A model generated the notes under the pieces. The model was not told where the DNA came from, did not search any database, and worked only from the letters and a program-made list of their open reading frames with translations. From Chloroflexota bacterium (GTDB taxonomy: Bacteria; Chloroflexota; Dormibacteria; CF-121), in the NCBI GenBank assembly GCA_005881235.1, contig VBEQ01000205.1, positions 1 to 24,773 on the forward strand: DNA of 24,773 bases, given 5' to 3'. Position 1 is the stretch's first letter. Each line of letters opens with the position of its first letter. This document shows, in pieces, positions 7,981 through 14,925 of the stretch. Both the position numbers and the translations under genes were made by a program.

Positions 7981-8029
7981 AGGTGTGGGGGCTTACGTCG
8001 TTCTTACCGGTCACTTCTACGGTGGCGTC

Positions 8030-9142
8030 ATGTACGACATCGCCGCAGAACATGCCCCGGCCATCGGCGCCACCATCGTCGTTGTCGTTTCGTTGTGGCT
8101 TGCCCTCGGCGCCTTCTCCACGCTCGCCCGCCGTCGAGTCACATGGGCGCTTACGCTCGTTGAGACCTACCGGGCGACATCCGGCATCACAAAGCTTGCC
8201 GGCATCTTGATGCTCGTGAGTGGCGTCATTCACCTGGCGCTGATCGCAAGCCATGAGGGCATCACCGGCGCGCTCTTCGTGATCGATGGTTTTGGGTTCA
8301 TCGTGCTAGGCGCCACGGCATTCGTCACGTCGTGGTGGCGCCGGCCCGCCGTCCTCTGGCTGTTGGCGACAATCGTCGCCTATGTGATCTGGATCATCGC
8401 CGGGTGGGAAACCCCCGACCAGATCGGCATCGCCTGCAAGCTCATCGAGCTCGTCGCACTCGGCCTCGTCCTACGGCTCGGCCCGCAGGGCCGGCGGACA
8501 TGGCCGCGCCGCCTGTGGCGGGCGGTTGCCTTTCCAACGCTCGTCAGCGTCGCGACCATCGGAATCTGGATAGGGGGTCTTGTACACCCCGATGCCCTCC
8601 ATGCCCACGCCGGGGCCCTGCTTCAGCCGGTGGCGGAGGTCGCGACCGCGGAGCAGCGGGAGAGGGCCGCTCACCTGCTCGCTGACACCCGGGCGAGCAT
8701 CACCCGCTACGGCGACCCGGCGGCCGCGATCGCCGCGGGGTTCAAACCGGGGCCGGCGGCGAGTGCCGAGCCACTTCGCCACTTCGAGAACGCGGCGAAC
8801 GCCAAGGTCATCCTCGACCCGAACCACCCGCAAGCGCTGGTCTACGTGCAGACGAAACACGGCCTGCAGCTGATCGGCGCCATGTACCAGATGCCGCGCG
8901 CCGGGCAGTGGGGCCCCGACCCGGGCGGGCCGTTGACGCAATGGCACCAGCACGAGGGCATCTGTTTCTCCCCCTTCGGCTTCGAGTTCAGCTTCGAGAC
9001 GCCTTTCTGGACCTGCCCCGTCGGCTCGACCAGCGTCACGACACCGCCGATGCTGCACGTGTGGATCATCGACAACGGAAAGTTGGGACCCTTCGCCGCC
9101 GACCTCGACAAGACCGTCCAAAAGAACTTGCAAGGGAGTTGA
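8030..9142 (+). CDS. Six-helix membrane protein with C-terminal His/Cys-rich domain, function unknown
   Basis: A 370-residue protein starting MYDIAAEHAPAIGATIVVVV. I do not recognise a named family. About six hydrophobic helices fill residues 10-200, for example GILMLVSGVIHLALIAS, FIVLGATAFVTSWW and AVLWLLATIVAYVIWII. A soluble domain of about 165 residues follows, probably outside the membrane. It has conserved-looking features: HFENAANAK, LVYVQTKHGLQLIGAMY, WHQHEGICFSPFG, PFWTCP and MLHVWIIDNGKLGPFA. The WHQHEGIC and FWTC segments could bind a metal, and similar unnamed domains seem to occur in actinobacteria. The ATG at 8030 was chosen because upstream in-frame codons lie in the kinase gene; the ribosome site (GGTGG) is weak. 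It follows the two-component genes by 77 bases and may be a target or partner of them. Confidence 0.7.
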   Translation: MYDIAAEHAPAIGATIVVVVSLWLALGAFSTLARRRVTWALTLVETYRATSGITKLAGILMLVSGVIHLALIASHEGITGALFVIDGFGFIVLGATAFVTSWWRRPAVLWLLATIVAYVIWIIAGWETPDQIGIACKLIELVALGLVLRLGPQGRRTWPRRLWRAVAFPTLVSVATIGIWIGGLVHPDALHAHAGALLQPVAEVATAEQRERAAHLLADTRASITRYGDPAAAIAAGFKPGPAASAEPLRHFENAANAKVILDPNHPQALVYVQTKHGLQLIGAMYQMPRAGQWGPDPGGPLTQWHQHEGICFSPFGFEFSFETPFWTCPVGSTSVTTPPMLHVWIIDNGKLGPFAADLDKTVQKNLQGS

Positions 9143-9149
9143 CGAGCCC

Positions 9150-9686
9150 ATGAGCATCACCTCGCCGGCGATCAGCGCGAACACAATGGCGTCGCCCTCG
9201 AGCGCCCCGGAGATCGCCTCTGTGCTGGTGGTCACGCAGGCGAGCCTTTCGCTGGTCGCCGGGCTGAGCGCGATCCCCTTCAGCATCGTCGAGCCGGGCT
9301 TTCGCCTCCTGAGCCTGGTGACCATCCTCGTCGCCATCGCGATGTTCTGGCTGGCACGAAACGTCCGCCGGCGGAAGCGCTGGGCTCGCCGCTGGGTCAT
9401 CGCCCTGGAAGCGCTGAGCTTGACGGCGTCGCTGCTGTTGATGGTGCTTCCGATCGGCGCCATCCGCGGACCGGTGCCGATCCTCGTCAACCTCGTGATG
9501 CCGCCATCCGTTCTCTGGCTGCTGTTGTCCCGGCCGGGGCGCGCCGCCTTCCGAACCGCGGGACGATCAGACGCGCGCGGCGCTGCCCGAGGTTGCGCTC
9601 CGCCGAGAGAGCGCGTCGATCGTCACGGCGACCAGCAAGACAAAGCCGGTGACGATGAACTGCCACTGGACGTCGATCGCCAGTAG
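9150..9686 (+). CDS. Small four-helix membrane protein, unknown function
   Basis: A 178-residue hydrophobic protein starting MSITSPAISANTMASPSS, with GGGAG upstream inside the end of the previous gene (7-base gap). Four membrane helices are visible near residues 24-48, 52-70, 82-102 and 109-127. The last 40 or so residues, after SRPGRAAFRTAG, are hydrophilic and lie opposite the 3' end of the ABC permease gene (convergent overlap of 120 bases). That tail looks like an antisense reading rather than evolved protein, so the true end may be nearer 9567 if an indel is present. It is probably co-transcribed with the six-helix protein. No function can be given. Confidence 0.6.
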   Translation: MSITSPAISANTMASPSSAPEIASVLVVTQASLSLVAGLSAIPFSIVEPGFRLLSLVTILVAIAMFWLARNVRRRKRWARRWVIALEALSLTASLLLMVLPIGAIRGPVPILVNLVMPPSVLWLLLSRPGRAAFRTAGRSDARGAARGCAPPRERVDRHGDQQDKAGDDELPLDVDRQ

Positions 9687-10886
9687 ATAGAGGCCGTTGT
9701 AGATGCCGCCGATGACCAGGCCGCCGAGGACGCCATGCAGCATTTTGCCCCGTCCGCCAAACAGGCTCGTCCCTCCGATGACTGCAGCGGCGATGGCGTA
9801 GAGGACGATCTGTCCACCGTTGAAGTTGTTCGACATGCCGCCGAGGTAGGAGGCGTAGAGCAGGCCGCCGATGCCGGCGGTGAAGGCACAGAGAACGAAG
9901 CACCAGGTCCGGATCCACGCCAGGTTGACACCGGCTCGGCGCGCCGCCTCCGGGTTGCCGCCGATGGCGTAGATGTAGCGGCCGAAACGGGTTCGCTGTA
10001 CCAGCATCATCCACACGGCCAGCACGGCCAGCACGATGGGAATGACCCACGGCACGCCCGCGAGCGTGCCGGTGGCGGCGCGGTTGATATTGCAGATCGC
10101 GACCACGACGACCGAGACGACGGCGATCAGCGCAATCTTCAGGATCGTCAGGCTGGCTGGAGGGGCCACCAGGCCGCTCCGCCGGCGCCGGCTGTCACTC
10201 CACCAGAGGATGCCGCCGACGATTAGTACGAGGACCACCATGCCGATCCAGCTCAGCGTGGGATCGATCGTGCCCCACATCAACTTATGCAGGGCAACGA
10301 TGTTGGGACTCTGTCCCAGGAGACCCGGGTAGCCGGAGAACGGCCCGAGGCCGAGCAGAATCAGCATTACGCCGCTGAGGACCAGCGAGAAGGCGAGCGT
10401 CACGATCAAGGACGAGAGGCGGAGACGGGTGATTAGCGTGCCCTGAATCAGTCCGATCAGCGCGCACACCAGCAACGCCGCGAGGATCGCGCCCCACCAG
10501 GGCCATTTGGTCGTGACGGGCTGCACCAGCTGCACCGCGATGACGCCTCCGACGCCGGCCGTGTAGCCGGTCGCCAGATCGATCTCGCCGAGCAGCAGCA
10601 CGAAGATCTCGGCCATTGCGAGAACCATGAAGACGGCGCTCTGCTGGAACAGGTTGACGAGGTTCCCCGCCGACAGGAAGACGGGGCTGATGGCTGTAAA
10701 GACGATCGAGATGATGACGAGACCGAGGACGACCGGGAGTACCCCACTTTCGCCCGCCCGCAGGCGCGTGAGCCAGGCGCGGAACCATTCGCCGAGCGAC
10801 TGGGCGACGATTTCTGGCGGGACGTCGACGATCGCGGCGGCCTCGGCCGATGCGGTCGGATCTTCGGGAGCTTCAGCTCGGGCCAT
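9567..10886 (-). CDS. Sugar ABC transporter permease, XylH/RbsC class (CUT2)
   Basis: A 439-residue inner-membrane permease of the CUT2 class, which handles monosaccharides such as xylose or ribose. The family pattern is plain: LAMAEIFVLLLGEIDLATGYTAG-type segment in helix 3, RLRLSSLIVTLAFSLVLSG, and the signature RYIYAIGGNPEAARRAGVN, followed by AAAVIGGTSLFGGRGKM. The extra central stretch with several added helices (about residues 215-290) is typical of the longer XylH type rather than the 320-residue RbsC. The ATG at 10886 has AAGGA upstream and overlaps the ATPase gene by 14 bases. It is the last gene of a binding protein, ATPase, permease operon. Its 3' end overlaps a convergent gene by 120 bases. 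Confidence 0.93.
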   Translation of the reverse strand: MARAEAPEDPTASAEAAAIVDVPPEIVAQSLGEWFRAWLTRLRAGESGVLPVVLGLVIISIVFTAISPVFLSAGNLVNLFQQSAVFMVLAMAEIFVLLLGEIDLATGYTAGVGGVIAVQLVQPVTTKWPWWGAILAALLVCALIGLIQGTLITRLRLSSLIVTLAFSLVLSGVMLILLGLGPFSGYPGLLGQSPNIVALHKLMWGTIDPTLSWIGMVVLVLIVGGILWWSDSRRRRSGLVAPPASLTILKIALIAVVSVVVVAICNINRAATGTLAGVPWVIPIVLAVLAVWMMLVQRTRFGRYIYAIGGNPEAARRAGVNLAWIRTWCFVLCAFTAGIGGLLYASYLGGMSNNFNGGQIVLYAIAAAVIGGTSLFGGRGKMLHGVLGGLVIGGIYNGLYLLAIDVQWQFIVTGFVLLVAVTIDALSRRSATSGSAARV

Positions 10887-11679
10887 GCTTTTCCTTGCCG
10901 TCGCCCGCCACCCGGCCGGACGTGCCGGTCGTCATGTACTCGACCACGCTCTGGCGGTCGAAGGCCGAAGCACGATCCTGCACGACAAGGCGGCCAAGGT
11001 ACATGACGGCGACCCGATCGGCCACCTCGAAGACATCGTTGAGGTTGTGCGAGATCATCATCACCGCGAGGCCGCGATCACGAAGGCGCCGGACGAGGTC
11101 GAGCACCATCTTGGTTTGCACGACGCCCAGCGCCGCGGTTGGCTCGTCAAGCATCACCAGCTTCGAGTTCCACATCACGGCCTTGGCGACCGCCACCGAT
11201 TGGCGCTGGCCGCCCGAGAGCGATGCCACCGGCTGGCGGATCGAGCGCACCGTCGTCACCCGCAAATTGGAAAGCGTCTGGGCCGCGGCCCGTTCCATGT
11301 CGTCCTCGTTGAGGAGCCCGTTGCGCAGTCGCTCCCGGCCGAGGAACATGTTCTGGACGATGTCGAGGTTGTCCGCCAGCGCGAGGTCCTGGTAGACCGT
11401 CTCGATGCCGAGCCGGGCGGCATCGCGCGGGCTGTGGACCTGGACCGGCCGGCCTTCCCACAAGAACTGGCCGTGGTCGACCTGGTAGATCCCGGCGATG
11501 CACTTCGTCAGGACCGACTTGCCGGCCCCGTTGTCCCCCACCAGCGCGGTAGCTTGTCCGGCCGGCAGGTCGAGGTCGACGTTATAGAGCGCCTGGACCG
11601 GACCGAAGTGCTTCTCGATGCCCCGCAGCGCGAGGAGGGGCCCCGCAGCGGCGGGAGAGTCTTTGGTCACCTGCGCCAC
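10873..11679 (-). CDS. Sugar ABC transporter ATP-binding protein, single domain (XylG/MglA class)
   Basis: A 268-residue ATPase that powers the adjacent CUT2 permease. It has Walker A GDNGAGKS, Q-loop region VYQDLALADNLDIVQNMF, signature LSGGQRQSVAVAKA, Walker B KLVMLDEPTAAL and switch His in MMISHNLNDV. CUT2 ATPases such as XylG or RbsA normally have two fused nucleotide-binding domains (about 500 residues). Here there is one, like the single-domain members found in actinobacteria and rhizobia, so it should work as a homodimer. The start is GTG at 11679 with a weak ribosome site. A strong hairpin lies between it and the binding-protein gene, which may set relative expression. It overlaps the permease start by 14 bases. 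Confidence 0.92.
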   Translation of the reverse strand: MAQVTKDSPAAAGPLLALRGIEKHFGPVQALYNVDLDLPAGQATALVGDNGAGKSVLTKCIAGIYQVDHGQFLWEGRPVQVHSPRDAARLGIETVYQDLALADNLDIVQNMFLGRERLRNGLLNEDDMERAAAQTLSNLRVTTVRSIRQPVASLSGGQRQSVAVAKAVMWNSKLVMLDEPTAALGVVQTKMVLDLVRRLRDRGLAVMMISHNLNDVFEVADRVAVMYLGRLVVQDRASAFDRQSVVEYMTTGTSGRVAGDGKEKHGPS

Positions 11680-11707
11680 GCATTCACTTTAGCGCGGGAG
11701 GAGAGAG

Positions 11708-11733
11708 GGCGCCGCCGCGCGGGCGGCGGCGCC
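11708..11733 (-). repeat. Intercistronic hairpin between binding protein and ATPase genes
   Basis: GGCGCCGCCG (11708-11717) and CGGCGGCGCC (11724-11733) form a perfect 10-base stem with a 6-base loop, entirely G/C, 8 bases past the binding-protein stop codon. No U-run follows on the minus strand. Hairpins in this place commonly protect the 3' end of the upstream message, so that binding protein is made in excess over the membrane parts. Confidence 0.65.
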
Positions 11734-11741
11734 ATCGTGAT

Positions 11742-12977
11742 CTAGCTGATGCCGGCTGCGGTGCAGGCGGCCGCCCCGGCGGCCGTGCACAGGGCGTTCT
11801 TGTCGACGAAGTTGTCCTTGATGACGGTATCCTTCATGTTCGCGGTCGTCACCCAGATGGGTACCAGCAATGACGCCGGCTGCTGGGTCCCCTGGGTCCC
11901 GGACGGCGGCGACGTCGTCCCGTTGATCAAGGCAGACGGAGGTGTCTGTCCGGCGCGCAGGATGGTTGCGATGGCTACCGCGTCCTGTGCCTCCAGGTAT
12001 ACGGCCTTGTAGACCGATCCACACTGGAAGTTCGTGAGGACGTTGGCCATGCCCTCGGGCGTTGCATCCTGTCCGGTTGTGGGGATCTTCTTGGCCGGAA
12101 CGTTGGAGTTCTTGAGGACGTTGATCACGGCGTTCGCAAGCCCATCATTGGCCTCGACGGTGGCGTTGATGTTCTTGTGGGCGGTGAACTGCTGCTGGAA
12201 GATCGTTCCACCGGTGGCGTTCACCCAGTTGGGCGTGATCTGGTCGCCGACCAGCTTGTAGCCCTTGTCGTTGGTCGTGCCGGCCGGCAGCGGCGAGTCC
12301 GTCTTGCCCCAGATCGCCTGGTTGTAACCCTGGGCGAATGAGACCGCGTTCGGGTCCGAGTTCTCTCCACCGTCGAGCTCGAACACCTGCGGGCTCGTCA
12401 CGCCCCAGTCCGCGACGCACTTGACGAAACCATCGCCGATCAGCTTGCCGACCTGGACGTTGTCGAAGCTGACGTAGTAGACATTGGTACCCTGGAACGT
12501 CGCGCGGTCATAGCTGATGGTCTTGACGCCGTGCGATTCGGCGTACTGCTGGATCTGTGAACCAACCGTGCCGTTTAGCGGGTCGAAGATCAGGACCTTG
12601 GCTCCGGCCGTGATGTCGGCCTGCGCCAGCGCCAGTTCCTTGGCATCGTCGCCCTGGGCGTTGTCGATCTTGTACTCCGACGACGAGTATCCCGCGGCAG
12701 CGAAGGCTTTCTTCAGGTACGGTAGATCGAAGTTGACGTAACGAGTCGATGAGGTGGTGTCTGGAAGGATGACGCCAACCGATCCCTTGCCCGCCGCGTG
12801 CAGGTCCTTCAATTGGGCCATCGCCGAGAACGACGCGTCGAACGACTTGACACCGAGCCCCGCCGGCACGGTGGCGCTCGCCGAGGTTCCCGCGGTTGAG
12901 CTACCGCCGCACGCCGCCAGAACGATGGCGAACGCGCCCGTGGACGCCAATAAGGTCAATGTTCGTAGTGTGCGCAA
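11742..12977 (-). CDS. Sugar ABC transporter substrate-binding lipoprotein, XylF class
   Basis: A 411-residue binding protein with a lipoprotein signal peptide: MRTLRTLTLL, a hydrophobic core, and lipobox VLAAC with the lipidated Cys23, then a Ser/Thr/Ala linker. The mature part is a periplasmic-binding-protein type 1 fold: SVGVILPDTTSSTRYV, IDNAQGDD, VLIFDPLNG, ISYDRATF, YYVSFDNVQVGKLIGDG and TTGQDATPEGMANVL. The YDR plus SFDN pattern resembles the D-xylose-binding XylF; the exact sugar is not certain. Start is TTG at 12977, supported by AGGAGGGG seven bases upstream. It is the first gene of the operon with the ATPase and permease. The C-terminus carries two Cys (CTAAGAAACTAAG), perhaps a disulphide. 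Confidence 0.92.
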   Translation of the reverse strand: MRTLRTLTLLASTGAFAIVLAACGGSSTAGTSASATVPAGLGVKSFDASFSAMAQLKDLHAAGKGSVGVILPDTTSSTRYVNFDLPYLKKAFAAAGYSSSEYKIDNAQGDDAKELALAQADITAGAKVLIFDPLNGTVGSQIQQYAESHGVKTISYDRATFQGTNVYYVSFDNVQVGKLIGDGFVKCVADWGVTSPQVFELDGGENSDPNAVSFAQGYNQAIWGKTDSPLPAGTTNDKGYKLVGDQITPNWVNATGGTIFQQQFTAHKNINATVEANDGLANAVINVLKNSNVPAKKIPTTGQDATPEGMANVLTNFQCGSVYKAVYLEAQDAVAIATILRAGQTPPSALINGTTSPPSGTQGTQQPASLLVPIWVTTANMKDTVIKDNFVDKNALCTAAGAAACTAAGIS

Positions 12978-13054
12978 TTGCTTTCCCCTCCTAAGGTTTA
13001 AAGGCTTTCCGCAGAGCCGAAGTCATATTGTGCCGTGCCGAAGACCCGCTGCGC

Positions 13055-13070
13055 AAGGAGCAAGCTCCTT
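13055..13070. repeat. Small palindrome in the gap between the two sugar operons
   Basis: AAGGAGC (13055-13061) and GCTCCTT (13064-13070) form a 7-base inverted repeat in the 141-base gap between the CUT1 permease stop and the binding-protein start. It could end the upstream operon or act as an operator for the downstream one. No U-run follows on the minus strand. Confidence 0.3.
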
Positions 13071-13118
13071 CAGTACGCACGGCGCTCTAACACTCTCTAA
13101 CGATGCTCAGCCCGCTGG

Positions 13119-13976
13119 CTAGCCTTTCAGCGATCCCGCGAGCAGGCCCCGAACAAAGTAACGGCCGAGAAGGATGTATATCAGCAGGGTAGGTAGCGCC
13201 GCCATCAGCGCGCCCGCCATCTGAATGTTCTGCTCGGGGGCCAAGCTACCCGCGAGGTTCTGCAGGGCAACGGTGATGGGTTGCTGGGTCGGGGTCTGGG
13301 CGATGGTGACCGCGAAGAGGAACTCGTTCCAGATGCTGGTGAACTGCCAGATCATCACCACCACGAAGCCCGGAATGGAGATCGGCAGCATGATGTAGCG
13401 ATAGATCCGGATGACGCTGGCCCCATCGATGCGGGCGGCCTCGAGCAGCTCTCGGGGGACGGTGGCGAAATAATTGCGAAAGATCAGGGTGCAAATCGGT
13501 ATCCCATAGACGATATGCACCAGGATGAGCCCGGGGATGCCGCCGTACAGATTGATGCCCTGCAGGAACTGCACCAGCGGGATCAGGATGCTCTGGTAGG
13601 GGATGAACATGCCGAAGAGCAACAACGCGAAGAGCAGGTTGGCGCCGCGGAATCGCCACTTCGAGAGCACGTAGCCGTTCAACGACCCCAGCGTTGCCGA
13701 GAGGATGGTGGCCGGCACGACCAGGAAGACGCTGTTGAAGAAGGACGGCGCCAGCGCGGTGAAGGCGGTCGAATAGGAGTCGAGCGCCAGCGTTTTCGGC
13801 AGCTCCCAGACGGTTGAGCGCGCGAGCTCCGCGGTGGTCTTCAGTGAAGTGATGATGATGGCGAAAACCGGGGTCAGATAGAAGATGGCCAGCAGGATCA
13901 GTACCAGGTAGAGCGCGATCCGCATCGGGCTGAACCGGGCGCGCGACGGGGTTGCGGCCGGGGCCAGCAGGCTCAT
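13119..13976 (-). CDS. Carbohydrate ABC transporter permease, MalG/GtsC class (CUT1)
   Basis: A 285-residue inner-membrane permease starting MSLLAPAATPSRARFSPM, with about six helices. The cytoplasmic EAA loop that docks the ATPase is PRELLEAARIDGASVIRIYRY, and the C-terminus RYFVRGLLAGSLKG is typical of MalG homologues. The ATG at 13976 overlaps the stop of the partner permease as ATGA (13973-13976), showing translational coupling. The same frame stays open upstream to 14735, but that part is a shadow of the partner gene. It is the last gene of a binding-protein, permease, permease operon, and no ATPase gene follows. Confidence 0.94.
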   Translation of the reverse strand: MSLLAPAATPSRARFSPMRIALYLVLILLAIFYLTPVFAIIITSLKTTAELARSTVWELPKTLALDSYSTAFTALAPSFFNSVFLVVPATILSATLGSLNGYVLSKWRFRGANLLFALLLFGMFIPYQSILIPLVQFLQGINLYGGIPGLILVHIVYGIPICTLIFRNYFATVPRELLEAARIDGASVIRIYRYIMLPISIPGFVVVMIWQFTSIWNEFLFAVTIAQTPTQQPITVALQNLAGSLAPEQNIQMAGALMAALPTLLIYILLGRYFVRGLLAGSLKG

Positions 13977-14911
13977 TGCTCCGTCTCGCCTCGCAGGTTC
14001 CAGACCAGGTAGGGGACGATCAGCACCGCCACCATCAACAGCAGCACGACCGCGATCGCCGCTCCGCGGGAATAGAGGAATTGCGCGAAGGTCGCCACCC
14101 ACATGTAGAGGCTCGGCATGTCGGTCGCGTATCCCGGGCCGCCGAAGGTCATGACGTAGACCAGATCGAAAATCTTCAGGGAGATATGTCCGAGGATGAT
14201 GACGGCGGAGAGCGTGATGGGTCGCAGCAACGGAAAGGTGATTCGCCAGAAGAGCTGCCACTCGTTGGCCCCATCGACCCGCGCCGCTTCGCGCAACTCC
14301 TCCGGGATCCCACGCAATCCGGCGAGGAACATCGCCATGCAGAAACCGCTCATCTGCCAGACGGCGGCGATCCCCAGCGAGTTGAGCGCGGTGTGGGTAT
14401 CGGTCAGCCACCCGGACTTCAGGAAGCCGAGGTGCAGATTGTCCAGGATGACGTTCACGCCGGAATTCGGGTTGAGGATCCATCGCCAGACGGTTCCCGT
14501 GACCACGAACGAGAGCGCCAGCGGGTACATGTACACGTTCTGGAAGAAGAGCGTGCCGCGAAGCCGCTGGTCGAGGAGCACGGCCGTTCCCAGCCCGAGA
14601 ACGATGCAGCCCGCCAGGAAGATCGCGGTGAAATGAACCGTGTTGACGAGGTCGGCCTGGAAGCGCTCCAGCTGGAAGAGCCGCTGGTAGTTGTGCAGGC
14701 CCACGAAGGTGTAGTCGGGCAGAGCACTGTTCCATCGGACGAGCGAGGTCCGGATGGTCGCGCCGATGAAGCCATAGACGAAAACCGCGATCAGGATGAC
14801 CGAGGGCGACACCAGCAACAGCGGCGTGATCTTCTCCCAGGGCGGGAGACGCAAGGAGCGGCTCTTCGGGAGCCGCTCCACCACTACCCGTTGGGCGCTG
14901 GCCGTCGCCAT
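13973..14911 (-). CDS. Carbohydrate ABC transporter permease, MalF/GtsB class (CUT1)
   Basis: A 312-residue inner-membrane permease starting MATASAQRVVVERLPKSRSL, with six helices beginning at about residue 30 (LLLVSPSVILIAVFVYGFI). The EAA loop reads PEELREAARVDGANEWQLFW. FTFGGPG-like residues MTFGGPGYATD before the last helices are also typical. It pairs with the MalG-class protein to form the channel for the glucose/mannose-type binding protein 14 bases upstream. There is no clear ribosome site at 14911, so translation may depend on the preceding gene. Confidence 0.94.
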   Translation of the reverse strand: MATASAQRVVVERLPKSRSLRLPPWEKITPLLLVSPSVILIAVFVYGFIGATIRTSLVRWNSALPDYTFVGLHNYQRLFQLERFQADLVNTVHFTAIFLAGCIVLGLGTAVLLDQRLRGTLFFQNVYMYPLALSFVVTGTVWRWILNPNSGVNVILDNLHLGFLKSGWLTDTHTALNSLGIAAVWQMSGFCMAMFLAGLRGIPEELREAARVDGANEWQLFWRITFPLLRPITLSAVIILGHISLKIFDLVYVMTFGGPGYATDMPSLYMWVATFAQFLYSRGAAIAVVLLLMVAVLIVPYLVWNLRGETEQ

Positions 14912-14925
14912 CAGCGGCGCTGCCG

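Noticed and set aside
7649..8029. N-terminal extension of the six-helix protein
   Set aside because: It lies in the kinase gene in another frame; the ATG at 8030 begins the hydrophobic protein.
13055..13070. A classical rho-independent terminator for the CUT1 operon
   Set aside because: The stem is present but no U-run follows, so it is kept only as a repeat.
13119..14735. A possible fused permease of 538 residues
   Set aside because: The first 253 residues are a shifted-frame reading of the partner permease; the ATGA overlap gives the real start at 13976.
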